A DNA stretch of 64,000 nt, from contig OX638326.1 of assembly GCA_951812775.1 (NCBI GenBank), positions 1,128,335 to 1,192,334 on the forward strand. Reading direction: 5' to 3'. The translations under genes and the position numbers were made by a program. The stretch is from an uncultured Alphaproteobacteria bacterium (lineage in GTDB: Bacteria; Pseudomonadota; Alphaproteobacteria; MPNO01; UBA2964). Position 1 is the stretch's first letter, and each line of letters opens with the position of its first letter. Under the pieces are notes generated by a model. That model made no database searches, had not been told where the DNA came from, and worked only from the letters and a program-made list of their open reading frames with translations. This document shows positions 46,206 through 55,715 of this stretch, piece after piece.

Positions 46206-47546
46206 ATGACAAATGCCCCAAAACTGACTTTTATCGCGCGGCTGCTGATTTTGCTAATTGGACTGCTTTGGATACTGGGCCTGTTTCAGGTGCTGTTTCC
46301 GACTCAGTTGGTTTCGACTGTAATGACTGGCCTCCTCGCCTGTGTAGCCGTCATCGCTGTACCTCAGGCAACCTGGAACATAAAACTTTTATGCGCCGTT
46401 TTAGCTGCAGCAACCCTATATATCGCCCATGTTTATGATCAATGGGACGCCATAGAGAGTGGCCTGAGGCGAGCCACGATCTTCCCGGCGTTTCTGGCAA
46501 CGATCATTCTGCTACGCGCAACAGCTGACCAGCGCCCGGAAATCGGCATAGCACGGGGACTATTCGCGGCCCTGGATCGGGAAAGAAGAGATAGCGGCCT
46601 GGTCGTCGGGGGTTTTCTTATCGGGTCTATTCTTCAAGTTGGTGTCTTCGCCATCATGGCGCCGATTCTTGGGCGCAACGCTTCCGAAAGCGAACGTCAG
46701 GAGGTTTTTATCGCCGCGATGAGGGGCATGGCACTTGTGCCGCTCTGGTCACCTTTTGTCGTCGGAATGGCCGTGGCCAGTCAGTATTTACCCGAAGTCG
46801 CCCTGTGGCAGATCATGTCACTCGGATTGGGTCTATCGGCCTTCTGTATTGTTATTTCTATTATTTGTTTCGACCGTCGCGGTGGGCTAAGGGCACTTTG
46901 GCAATCCCTTATGACGTTGGCACCGATCGCACCGCCCATCGCTATTGCGGCGCTGTCCGTCGTCGGAACAGCCATAGGAACAGGGTTTTCAACACTTCAG
47001 GCCTTGGTAATCGCTATGCCCCTCCCATGTCTTCTGGCAGTAGCGCTAACACCTAGAGGGTCAATTTCAAGAGCCCTTAAGGAAACTGGAACAAGACTAA
47101 CAAGAATTGGACCCGAAACGGCAATTCTCACTTTCGCAACGATTATCGGGCGCGTTTTCGAAGAAGCGCTCCCGACAATGGGATTGCTTGAATGGCTACA
47201 GGAGCTCCAACTCACCCCAACCATCATTATCTTTTTTGTCATCATGTTCATGAACGTAATGGGAATGATGGCGATACATTCGATTGTTTCCGGGACAATT
47301 CTTCTTGTCCTGTTTACAAGTATTCCCACTGGGTTATCCGACCTCGTCCTAATGCAAGCGCTTCTTACAGGTTGGGGATTATGCACCGCTGTTTCGATCA
47401 GCAGTCTTTCAGTAGTGACTGGTGCCACGATGTTCGACCTCCCGATGACGCGCCTGATCAACTGGAGCAATGCTATTTATGTTTTTCTTGGCGGTGCTCT
47501 ATGCGCACTAATTCTATCTGCCATTAATCCGGTTCTCGTGGCATAA
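46206..47546 (+). CDS. Polytopic membrane protein, unknown transporter
   Basis: No family was recognised with confidence. The 446 residues give about 12 hydrophobic segments (for example TFIARLLILLIGLLWILGLF and IIIFFVIMFMNVMGMMAIH), with one hydrophilic, Arg-rich loop (LDRERRDSG, residues about 124-132) and a Ser/Thr-rich late segment. The layout is like a secondary ion or carboxylate transporter of the TRAP-DctM/CitMHS type. It begins 192 bases from the divergent truncated SIMPL gene and shares a strand with the damaged gene at 47631. Confidence 0.55.
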   Translation: MTNAPKLTFIARLLILLIGLLWILGLFQVLFPTQLVSTVMTGLLACVAVIAVPQATWNIKLLCAVLAAATLYIAHVYDQWDAIESGLRRATIFPAFLATIILLRATADQRPEIGIARGLFAALDRERRDSGLVVGGFLIGSILQVGVFAIMAPILGRNASESERQEVFIAAMRGMALVPLWSPFVVGMAVASQYLPEVALWQIMSLGLGLSAFCIVISIICFDRRGGLRALWQSLMTLAPIAPPIAIAALSVVGTAIGTGFSTLQALVIAMPLPCLLAVALTPRGSISRALKETGTRLTRIGPETAILTFATIIGRVFEEALPTMGLLEWLQELQLTPTIIIFFVIMFMNVMGMMAIHSIVSGTILLVLFTSIPTGLSDLVLMQALLTGWGLCTAVSISSLSVVTGATMFDLPMTRLINWSNAIYVFLGGALCALILSAINPVLVA

Positions 47547-47630
47547 CAGCGGTTGATTTGCTAGAACAAATACGCTTCGGAGTGCCGGAAGTATTACAAA
47601 GCGTAACCAGCCAGTAAGAGTGACATCATC

Positions 47631-48917
47631 ATGGGCTGTCTATTTCGTATTAGCCTTCTTTTCTTCTTCGCAGTTCTAATCGGGTTGCCGATCGCCATTG
47701 CGATGAATGCTGTGCAGGACACCCCAGCGCTCAAACGCCCAGGGGCGATAAACCTTCAAGACATGAAAAATGCTCAGGAATTAGCGAAACGCTACGACCC
47801 CCGCTTGATGTCCAAAGAGAAGATAACAGAAATTCGCGCCACCACTCGCGAACTCAACACCGTTCTCAAAGGCGCCATGGCGACTATCCCGAATGTTACC
47901 ACCCAGGTTAAAGTTGCCCGGTTTGGCATTCTCATTGGGATGTCGGTAGAGTTACCTGACAACCCTTTGGGGCGCTATCTCAACATCCGGACCATCATTG
48001 CCTCATCTTCCCGTGGGTTACGGTTTTTTCGATTATATGTCGGAAAGGTTGAAGTACCCCGGCAGTTCATTGCACCCGCGCTCCGATATACCTTGGACAA
48101 CATTGTGGGAAAAGGCAAAGCCGATCCGATCATAAATAGTATCCGATCTGTAAAGGTGCTCGGACCGACGGTATATGTCCGTTTTCAACCACCCGGCGGT
48201 TTAATCGAAGATATTAAAACCGCAGCAAAGAAACGAATTCAGGTCAGCAGCCCGAGGGCAGTCCGAACTTACTACAATTTACTTGAAAGACTCGGAACGC
48301 AACTTTCTTCCAAAAGCCGTGTCTCGTTGACAGAATTTATGCGTCCTTTGTTTAAGCTTGCTAGTAATCGGTCAGCCTCCGGAGACCCCGCTAAGGAAAA
48401 TGAGGCCGCGATATTGGCGCTGGCACTGTATTTTGGCGATGGTCGATTTGAGCGCTTCATTGGCGAAGTTAGAACGGCAGAACAAAAGTCTAAACGCCGT
48501 AAAAAATCTTTCGTCAAATTGAATAACCGCCACGATTTCGTTCAGCATTTCGCAATATCGGCCGGTCTGGCGCTGACCGGTGGCGAGAATGCCGCAAACA
48601 TCATCGGTGAGCTAAAAGAGGTAAAAGACGCCTCAAACAAGAAAAGTGGATTTAGCTTTACGGATATCGGCGCTGACCGCATGGGCGTCCGCTTCGCAAA
48701 GAAGGCTACCGAGAATAATAGCAAAGCCCGCGAATTTCAGCGCGTTTTATCTGCCGTCACATCTGAGAAACGCTTTTTACCAACATTCACCGACCTTCCG
48801 GAGGGGATGACGACGGCGTAATTCAAGCGCCGTTATAGCGACGTAAATAGTAAGAAATACAAAGACGAAATCGCCAAGATTGATCGGCGCATCAACGCCT
48901 TCAGTATGTATAGATGA
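47631..48917 (+). pseudogene. Conserved exported or membrane-anchored protein of unknown function, in-frame TAA near its end
   Basis: The protein starts with a hydrophobic N-terminal anchor (RISLLFFFAVLIGLPIAIAM) and continues with a mixed alpha-helical body whose function is unknown. Codon 397 (48819-48821) is TAA. The same frame stays open for 31 more codons with charged, family-like sequence (FKRRYSDVNSKKYKDEIAK and RRINAFSMYR) and then stops at TGA 48915-48917. That TGA overlaps the start of the next gene as ATGA. This is the arrangement expected of the intact gene, so TAA probably arose from GAA or a similar codon. About 93 percent of the protein is still made and may work. Confidence 0.7.
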
Positions 48918-49855
48918 CCCAAAGCCAGCCCGGCTCGCAGGCGGGAAACCAGGTTCTCATAGGTGCAAAATGGGGTGTTGGCGCTGCCGCTGCACATTCA
49001 TTCGTCCCAATCGCTGTTCGCTTGCTGGATCACATCCCGGCAATTGAACTCGTGTTCTTTCGGAACATCATTGGCCTAACGATACTCTTGGCGATTGTAT
49101 CCTGGCGCGGATTTCATTTCCTGCAAACCAACCGACTGGGATTCCATATCCAGCGCAATCTCGCGAATTTCATCGGTATGTGGCTTTGGTTTGCCGGTCT
49201 TGCATTCTTGCCGATTGCCAAAGCGGTAGCACTGCATTTCACGGTACCGTTAATGGTCGTCGTCCTCGCGATGATCTTTTTGCGGGAACGGCCCGGACAC
49301 GTTCGACTCCTCTGCACACTTATCGGATTCGGCGGCGTTTTGGTCATCCTGCGCCCGGGCGCTGTTCCTCTGAGCCCGGCAGCGTTCTTGGTGCTGGGAT
49401 CAACTCTATCCTATGCAGGAGTCGCGATCTATACCCGGTCACTGGGCAAAACGGACCACGCAACCACCACAACCTTTTATTACCATTTTATGTTGTCCAT
49501 TTTCGCGGGCATGTCGATTCTGATCGGATGGCTAATTGCAACGAACATACCTAGTTCAGGAATACCTTTGGACTGGTTTAAATGGGTTACGCCGACTGTC
49601 ACCGATGTACCTGGTCTGATGCTCCTCGCAATCTCTGGAACCGTGGCCCCTTATTGTCTGGTCCGGGCCTTCATCCATGCAGAAGCTACCATTGTGGAAC
49701 CGATCGAATATCTGCGATTACCCATTACCGCCTTCGTCGCCTATCTCGTTTTCGACCAATCGACCGATATTTGGGTTTGGGTCGGCGCCAGTGTCATTGC
49801 CGGTTCGACCTATTACATGACCCACCACGAGTCGAAATCCGCCACGCACAGCTGA
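48914..49855 (+). CDS. EamA/DMT family permease, copy 1
   Basis: Drug/metabolite transporters have ten membrane segments in two EamA repeats. This 313-residue protein shows both: AAHSFVPIAVRLLDHIPAIELVFF at the first repeat, and the second-repeat ending EYLRLPITAFVAYLVF. The start ATG overlaps TGA 48915-48917 of the preceding gene. The substrate could be an amino acid or nucleoside-type metabolite, not readable here. It is one of eight such genes between 48914 and the window end. Confidence 0.88.
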   Translation: MTQSQPGSQAGNQVLIGAKWGVGAAAAHSFVPIAVRLLDHIPAIELVFFRNIIGLTILLAIVSWRGFHFLQTNRLGFHIQRNLANFIGMWLWFAGLAFLPIAKAVALHFTVPLMVVVLAMIFLRERPGHVRLLCTLIGFGGVLVILRPGAVPLSPAAFLVLGSTLSYAGVAIYTRSLGKTDHATTTTFYYHFMLSIFAGMSILIGWLIATNIPSSGIPLDWFKWVTPTVTDVPGLMLLAISGTVAPYCLVRAFIHAEATIVEPIEYLRLPITAFVAYLVFDQSTDIWVWVGASVIAGSTYYMTHHESKSATHS

Positions 49856-49857
49856 TC

Positions 49858-51351
49858 TTATTTCGGCGGCGGTTGATTGGTATTGAGCAGCCAACCCCAC
49901 TTCTCTTTTGCGCGGTCGTAGGTTTCTTTGTCCGGCGTATTGACCTTGGGATAACGGTCCATCCAATGAAACGGTTTGCATGCGTTAATGATCGCCCGGC
50001 TGTTGGTGGTATCCCCAATCTCCTTGCGATCAGGATGGATCGAAGGGTCAAGTCCCGTCGACCAACCCCGATTTATAATATCGATATCGGTCGCCGGGTC
50101 GGCCCGAAAACAAAGGGCCCACATAACGTCTTCCAGATTTGAAGCATCGATATCGTCATCAACAACGACGACAAACTTCCCTGCATAGGCGCCAAGTCGA
50201 CATTGCGAGGCGATCTGCCCGGCCTGTGTAGCGTGACCAGGATAACGTTGCTTGATCGACACGGCGGTAAACATTCGCCCGCCACCGCATTCGTGACACC
50301 AGGCAACCTGCACGTCAGGCACACCCACCGCTTCAATCTGCTCTTTAAGTAGGGCCGAGCGCACCACCGCGCGATAGCGCGATTGTTCCTCGGGCGGCCG
50401 TTGCGGCGGACACCCCAGCATAATGGGATCATTGCGATGATAGATCGCCTTAATATCCAGGGTTGGTCCGTTATGTTCCGGATTACCGTAATAACCGGTC
50501 CACTCACCAAACGGTCCTTCTGAGTGCAGTTTGTCCGGATAGCAGAATCCTTCGAGCACGATCTCTGCATTTGCAGGGAATGGCAGACCTGTATGTTTTC
50601 CGATAACGCATTGCACCGGCTTGCCGCGATAAGCGCCCATTATATCAAACTCGCAAACGCCATAGGGGATTTCCGAGGACGACATCAGGAAACTTAGTGG
50701 ATCAACACCAACCACAACACAAACCGGCATCGGTTTGTTTTTCGCCATATATTTCTGACGATGCAGGCGGCCATGCTTACCGGGCGAGATATAAAACCCG
50801 ACGGTATTCTTATCGTGTACCATAACGCGATAGGTGCCGACATTGACCCAATTCTCTTCAGGGTCACGGGTGACATTAAAGGACCCCGTACCGATATAGC
50901 GTCCGCCATCGCCCTCATGCCAAAGCGGCGTCGGAAAGGAGAAGACATCGACGTCATCGCCTTCCATGACGTTTTCCATCACGGGTCCCGTTTCAACGGT
51001 CTCGTAAGGAAGTGGGCGCTGGACAACCTCCTGATAGGCTTTGTTGAAGGCGACACTCAGCTCAAATTTTGTGAGGTCCGGCGGAAAGCCGAGAGTTATG
51101 TTCTGACGTCGGCCACCGAAGAAATTTGTAAAAACCCGATGTCCTTTTGGATAGCCGGGGATTTCATCAAACAAGGCACAGGGGGCGGTTTCGCTATGCA
51201 GCAGAAGTTCCGCCGCCATCCCGATATCCTCTTCCCATGTCGCCCCTTCCACACGGCGTAGCTCTCCCAGCTTGTCGACCTCTTCAATATACTCCCGCAA
51301 ATCATTGAAGGTGACGTTGTGTTCGAGATTTCTAGCTTGCGATCCATCCAT
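49858..51351 (-). CDS. UbiD family decarboxylase, paralog 3
   Basis: The 497-residue protein is a close relative of paralog 2 (both have ITLGFPPDLTKFELS- or MTLGFPTHLSKWELS-like blocks and the SIKQRYPGH segment). The active-site motif EGPFGEWTGYYG and the ANAEIVLEG block are intact. An AGGAG site precedes ATG 51351; the longer in-frame extension upstream is unlikely. It is convergent with EamA copy 1 and divergent from EamA copy 2, so it may have an associated exporter or importer. Substrate unknown. Confidence 0.92.
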   Translation of the reverse strand: MDGSQARNLEHNVTFNDLREYIEEVDKLGELRRVEGATWEEDIGMAAELLLHSETAPCALFDEIPGYPKGHRVFTNFFGGRRQNITLGFPPDLTKFELSVAFNKAYQEVVQRPLPYETVETGPVMENVMEGDDVDVFSFPTPLWHEGDGGRYIGTGSFNVTRDPEENWVNVGTYRVMVHDKNTVGFYISPGKHGRLHRQKYMAKNKPMPVCVVVGVDPLSFLMSSSEIPYGVCEFDIMGAYRGKPVQCVIGKHTGLPFPANAEIVLEGFCYPDKLHSEGPFGEWTGYYGNPEHNGPTLDIKAIYHRNDPIMLGCPPQRPPEEQSRYRAVVRSALLKEQIEAVGVPDVQVAWCHECGGGRMFTAVSIKQRYPGHATQAGQIASQCRLGAYAGKFVVVVDDDIDASNLEDVMWALCFRADPATDIDIINRGWSTGLDPSIHPDRKEIGDTTNSRAIINACKPFHWMDRYPKVNTPDKETYDRAKEKWGWLLNTNQPPPK

Positions 51352-51507
51352 CGGTAAGGCTCCTAAAACGTATTGATGCCGCCAAAGTACGACCGTCGAC
51401 GCGATCTGTAAATCCGGCTTTGTGCGACAGGCTGGCGCCATAGCTGGTTTCGTGCGAAGAAGCTTCGAACGACCAGAACCCGTCGTAGATATTCAGTGGA
51501 ACCCTCT

Positions 51508-52404
51508 GTGAACGAACAAAACAGCACCGCAAACGCGACACGCGCTGAAACCCTACGCGGTGTTGGCTGGATGATCATCGCCGTCGCCGGTCTGGCGGGG
51601 ATTGTTATCGCGGTGCGGGCTCTGAAACCCGATATGACTGTGCCCCAACTCTTGTTTTTCAGGGCAATTATCGGCCTGATCGCCATATCCGCGATCATGA
51701 TTCCCCAGGAAGGCATTCGTTCCCTCATCACCAAACGCCCGGGATTTCAATTTCTCCGAAACGCGACCCATGCTGGCGGGCAATATTGCGTTTTTTTTGG
51801 CGTCATTTCAGTACCGCTCGCCGTGGTAACCTTGATCGAATATACCATCCCTGCCCTCACCGCAGCGATTGCCGCGATGACGATTGGCGAAAAGGTTAAC
51901 CGGTATCGCTGGTTTGGTATGGCGGTCAGCTTTATCGGCGTTCTCATAATTGTCCGACCGGGTATCGTCCCCGTTGGAATTCCGACAATGATGGTGATTT
52001 TAGGCGCGGTGTTATTCTCGGCCCAAAATGTCATGGTCAAGGTCCTGTCCCATACCGACAGTGCCAGCACGATGGTCTTCACCATGAATGTCGTGCAGAG
52101 CCTGCTCTTCCTCGGACCGGCGCTCTACCTGTGGGTCGCGCCTGAATGGCATCACGTGCCGTGGCTGTTGCTGCTTGGCCTCTCCGGTCTGACAACGCAT
52201 TTCTGTCTCAGCAAGGCGCTGGTGCTCATCGATACCTCGGTGTGCTTTCCGATAGACTTCCTGCGTCTGCCTTTTATTGCGCTGATCGCATTTTGGTTGT
52301 GGGACGAAACTTTCTCACCCTGGGTCGCTGTCGGCGCCCTGGTTATTTTTGCGAGCACCTATTTTTCAATTCGCAAGGAAGCCAACGACGCGGATAAAAG
52401 CTGA
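51508..52404 (+). CDS. EamA/DMT family permease, copy 2
   Basis: Ten hydrophobic segments with the EamA second-repeat ending DFLRLPFIALIAFWLW and WVAVGALVIFASTYF. The start is uncertain: GTG 51508 has GGAA seven bases upstream and is preferred to GTG 51496, four codons earlier. The 298-residue protein ends three bases before the convergent GST gene. It is separated from the five-gene array that lies on the other strand. Confidence 0.85.
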   Translation: MNEQNSTANATRAETLRGVGWMIIAVAGLAGIVIAVRALKPDMTVPQLLFFRAIIGLIAISAIMIPQEGIRSLITKRPGFQFLRNATHAGGQYCVFFGVISVPLAVVTLIEYTIPALTAAIAAMTIGEKVNRYRWFGMAVSFIGVLIIVRPGIVPVGIPTMMVILGAVLFSAQNVMVKVLSHTDSASTMVFTMNVVQSLLFLGPALYLWVAPEWHHVPWLLLLGLSGLTTHFCLSKALVLIDTSVCFPIDFLRLPFIALIAFWLWDETFSPWVAVGALVIFASTYFSIRKEANDADKS

Positions 52405-52406
52405 AG

Positions 52407-53108
52407 CTAACGTTTTTCCATTTGAGTTTTACCAAAAAGAATATCGCGGGATTTATCGTCGAGTACGTCGCGGGTTTTGGCGCGTTTCTCGATGAGCAGC
52501 TTCATACCTTCCTGAACCGCCGGTCGCGTTGCAATCTCATCGAACCAGCGTTTAACGTTGGGGAAGTCATCCCACGGCTGGCCGTGATAGCGGTGCACAC
52601 GTATCCAGGGCCAAGATGCCATATCAGCGATGGTGTACTCATCGCCGCCTAGATAGCGCGCCTCCCCCAGGCGCCTATCCATCACGCCATAGAGACGTCC
52701 GGCTTCATCGGTAAATCTGTTAATCGCGTAGGGCACACGTTCCGGCGCAGCATCACGAAAGTGGTGCGCCTGGCCACAAATCGGACCAAGGTTGCCCATC
52801 TGAAACATCAGCCACTGCATTACATCAAAGCGCGCATTACCGGATGTCGGCATGAACCTGCCCGTCTTGTCGGCGAGATAAATCAGGATGGCTCCGGATT
52901 CGAAGATTGAAGCGGGCGTTCCATCCGGCCCGTCATCATCTACCAGAGCTGGCATACGATTATTGGGGCTGATCTGCAGAAATTCGGGCTTAAACTGATC
53001 ACCTGCCGTGATATCTACGACTTCAACCTCATACTTCAACCCGCATTCTTCAAGCATGATGGAAACCTTGTGCGCATTAGGTGTAGGCCAAGCATGCAGG
53101 GTAATCAT
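52407..53108 (-). CDS. Glutathione S-transferase, YghU/YfcG (nu-class)-like
   Basis: The 233-residue protein has the thioredoxin-like N-terminal motif TPNAHKVSIMLEECGLKYEV, the cis-Pro loop NNRMPALVDDDGP and the ESGAILIYLADK glutathione site, followed by the all-helical domain with ATRPAVQ near the end. Nu-class members reduce disulfide-type substrates or act as dechlorinase/peroxidase. AGGAG precedes ATG 53108, which is fused to the last EamA stop as TGATG. It closes the five-permease array, so it is co-expressed with them. Confidence 0.88.
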   Translation of the reverse strand: MITLHAWPTPNAHKVSIMLEECGLKYEVEVVDITAGDQFKPEFLQISPNNRMPALVDDDGPDGTPASIFESGAILIYLADKTGRFMPTSGNARFDVMQWLMFQMGNLGPICGQAHHFRDAAPERVPYAINRFTDEAGRLYGVMDRRLGEARYLGGDEYTIADMASWPWIRVHRYHGQPWDDFPNVKRWFDEIATRPAVQEGMKLLIEKRAKTRDVLDDKSRDILFGKTQMEKR

Positions 53109-53977
53109 CAGCTGTCTCCTTTGTTCCGCGTGCCGCGCTGCACGGCGTAACTCGTGGCACAAAAGATGACAACGGCACCGACCCATGTCCAGAGATCTGG
53201 GAACTCGCTGAACAGCACCCAACCAAATGCCGCTCCGATAGGCATGCGCAGAAAATTCACCGGCTGCACCACCCGGGCGGGTGCCAATGCGATCCCCTTT
53301 GAGACCGTGACATAGCCTATCGTTGAAAGAACCGAGGCACCGACAATGGCGGGGGTATCAATCCAAAGCGGCATCTTCCAATCAACAATTGCCATGGGTA
53401 AAGAAATCGGCACGAGAAGAAAATTGGCATAAAATACGATCACCGTCGTCGGAACAGTCGTGGAAAGCGATTTGATCACCGTATTGACGCTGGCATAGCT
53501 CGCCGCGCAGGCAATCGCCGCGACGGCCGCAATTGAGACTTCGATCAATCCGGGACGCAAAACGATAAGAACCCCGGCAAATCCGACACAGGTTGCAAAC
53601 CAGCTCGCAAAGTCAGAGCGCTCACGTAGAAAAATTATGGCAAATGCGATGGTAAAAAGTGGTGTCGCGAATTGCAGTGCGAAAAAATCCGCAACCGGCA
53701 TTCGCCCTGCCGAATAGAACCAAAGAAAGATACCAATATAAGAAAACACACCGGTCATCAGAACAGCAAAAGGGCGTTCTGGCCAAAGCGACGAACGCCG
53801 CACCTGAAAAATCACCGGCGCGAGAATGATCACAGCGATAACCGAACGGAAAAATGTCAGGAGAAAGGGTGAATACCCCTCACCTATATAACGGATCAGT
53901 GTTGCCGAGCCGACATAGCAGACGGCACTGACCAGCATAAAAAAAGCGCTCTGAATGGAAGCCGGCAGCAAATTCAT
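53108..53977 (-). CDS. EamA/DMT family permease, array member 5
   Basis: This 289-residue ten-helix EamA protein has the second-repeat signature VVQPVNFLRMPIGAAFGWVL and the ending WTWVGAVVIFCATSYAVQ. It resembles array members 3 and 4 most. The upstream gene's stop overlaps its ATG as ATGA, and its own stop overlaps the GST start. This places it in a fully coupled operon. Substrate unknown. Confidence 0.88.
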   Translation of the reverse strand: MNLLPASIQSAFFMLVSAVCYVGSATLIRYIGEGYSPFLLTFFRSVIAVIILAPVIFQVRRSSLWPERPFAVLMTGVFSYIGIFLWFYSAGRMPVADFFALQFATPLFTIAFAIIFLRERSDFASWFATCVGFAGVLIVLRPGLIEVSIAAVAAIACAASYASVNTVIKSLSTTVPTTVIVFYANFLLVPISLPMAIVDWKMPLWIDTPAIVGASVLSTIGYVTVSKGIALAPARVVQPVNFLRMPIGAAFGWVLFSEFPDLWTWVGAVVIFCATSYAVQRGTRNKGDS

Positions 53978-54855
53978 GTTGTAGTCGATTTTTCCGGTGT
54001 TTTTGCGCCCCTCCTGACCGCATAGGTCGTTGCGCAAAATATGATGACGGCGCCGACCCAGGTCCATATGTCGGGAAATTCATTAAACAACACCCAACCA
54101 AAGGCCGCCGCAATCGGCATCCGCATAAAGTTTACCGGCTGGATCACCCGTGCCACCGTCAAAGAGACGGCTTTGGCTACCGACAGGTAAGCCATGGTCA
54201 GACACAGGCAAATCGCCACAATGATGCCGAAATCATAAAGCGTGGGTTGTTTCCAGGTCACAACGGCCATCGGAATTGAGATAGGAATCATCAGCAGATG
54301 TGCGTAATAGACGATCATCGTCGCCGACGCCCCCTTGGTGAGGGACTTTATGACCGTATTGTCACTCGCATAAAAAACAGCGCTGATCAGCGCCGCCATC
54401 GCGGCGAAGCTGATCTCAATAATTCCGGGGCGCAAAATAACTAAAACACCAGCAAACCCAATCAGCGCGGCGATCCAACTTCGGGCATCAGCATTCTCCC
54501 GAAGAAAGAAAACGGCAAACGCCATCGTCAGGAGCGGCGTCACGAATTGCAGCGCAAAGAAATCGGCGATCGGCATTGAGGCGGTTGCGATAAACCAGAA
54601 AATAATCCCCAGATAGGTAAACACCCCCGTCAGGAAATGCATAAAAAATCGTTTGGGAATAAAGAACAGTCTGCCGCCTTCACTCAGATAAACCGGCAAC
54701 AAAGCAATGACGGCAACAAATGACCGGATCATCGTCATTTGATAGGCGGTATAGGTATCGCCAACTTCCCGCACCAATGAAGCCGCGCTGGCATAGAAGA
54801 TGCAACTCGACAGCATCCAGATTGCCCCTTGAATAGCGCCCGGCAATTGCTTCAT
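53974..54855 (-). CDS. EamA/DMT family permease, array member 4
   Basis: The 293-residue EamA protein has the second-repeat signature VIQPVNFMRMPIAAAFGWVL and the ending WTWVGAVIIFCATTYAVRR. Overlaps (ATGA) exist at both its start and its stop. I reject the longer in-frame start because the overlap with member 3 fixes ATG 54855. The high similarity of members 3-5 suggests tandem duplication. Confidence 0.88.
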   Translation of the reverse strand: MKQLPGAIQGAIWMLSSCIFYASAASLVREVGDTYTAYQMTMIRSFVAVIALLPVYLSEGGRLFFIPKRFFMHFLTGVFTYLGIIFWFIATASMPIADFFALQFVTPLLTMAFAVFFLRENADARSWIAALIGFAGVLVILRPGIIEISFAAMAALISAVFYASDNTVIKSLTKGASATMIVYYAHLLMIPISIPMAVVTWKQPTLYDFGIIVAICLCLTMAYLSVAKAVSLTVARVIQPVNFMRMPIAAAFGWVLFNEFPDIWTWVGAVIIFCATTYAVRRGAKTPEKSTTT

Positions 54856-55715
54856 TTTTTCTTGCCTTGCTGAACGGCATACCAGGCGGCACCAAATATG
54901 ATGACCGCGCCAAACCAGGTCCAAAGATCAGGGAACTCACCAAACACCATAAAGCCCATCGCGGCAGCTATTGGCATTCTCAAAAAATTCATCGGCTGGA
55001 CGACACGGGCGTATGCCAACGAGATACTGGAAGCAACACAGAACTGAGCCAAGGTCGCGGATAACGCCACAGCAATTAGGATTGGCCAATCTTCCGCGAC
55101 GGGCGTTTTCCAAGTCAGATAAGCAGGTATCGCCGCAAGCACCAGAACAAGTACGTTAACATAGAACGTCATCACTGTCGGCGAGTCATGACGTGACAAT
55201 ACCTTGATGCAAGTATTTACAAAGGCATAGGCGGCAGCCGTTCCAAGTGCCGCTATCACTCCAAGGGAAACCGGAATATAGCCAGGTCTGATGATGACCA
55301 TAACGCCGGCGAAGCCAATTATCGCTGCCATCCAGCTTTTGGCGCTGACCTTTTCACGTAGCATGATGGCGGCAACGGCAATGGTGAATAGGGGCGACAC
55401 AAACTGGATGGCAAAAAAGTCGCCAACCGGGACCTGTTCCGTCGCGTAGAACCAAAGAAGAATTGCGATATAGGTCAGGACTGCACGGACACAGTGCAGC
55501 GGAAACGCCTTGGTTTTGAGTTCGCTAATATCGTTGCGCAGGACAATTGGCGTCAGAACGAGAACACCGATAACACATCGCAAAAACGTCAGCTCAAAAG
55601 TCGGATAGCTACCTGCCAGATAACGGGTCAATGTCGCAGACGACACGTAACAGAGCGATGCGGCCAGCATCCACAGCGCGCCTTTGATCGAATTGGAATA
55701 TGCGGCATCGGTCAC
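54852..55715 (-). CDS. EamA/DMT family permease, array member 3
   Basis: The 287-residue EamA protein begins at GTG 55715, which overlaps the stop of member 2 as GTGA; the open frame upstream of this point is a shadow of member 2. It ends with the signature VVQPMNFLRMPIAAAMGFMV and WTWFGAVIIFGAAWYAVQ. Its stop overlaps member 4 as ATGA. Confidence 0.87.
   Translation of the reverse strand: MTDAAYSNSIKGALWMLAASLCYVSSATLTRYLAGSYPTFELTFLRCVIGVLVLTPIVLRNDISELKTKAFPLHCVRAVLTYIAILLWFYATEQVPVGDFFAIQFVSPLFTIAVAAIMLREKVSAKSWMAAIIGFAGVMVIIRPGYIPVSLGVIAALGTAAAYAFVNTCIKVLSRHDSPTVMTFYVNVLVLVLAAIPAYLTWKTPVAEDWPILIAVALSATLAQFCVASSISLAYARVVQPMNFLRMPIAAAMGFMVFGEFPDLWTWFGAVIIFGAAWYAVQQGKKK

Noticed and set aside
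3177..48821. TAA reassigned to a sense codon (Gln/Glu) because of in-frame TAA in two genes
   Set aside because: TAA ends other intact genes in the window, for example fabI (349-351), ispA (5424-5426) and the bicupin gene (23016-23018). Local nonsense mutations or errors are simpler.
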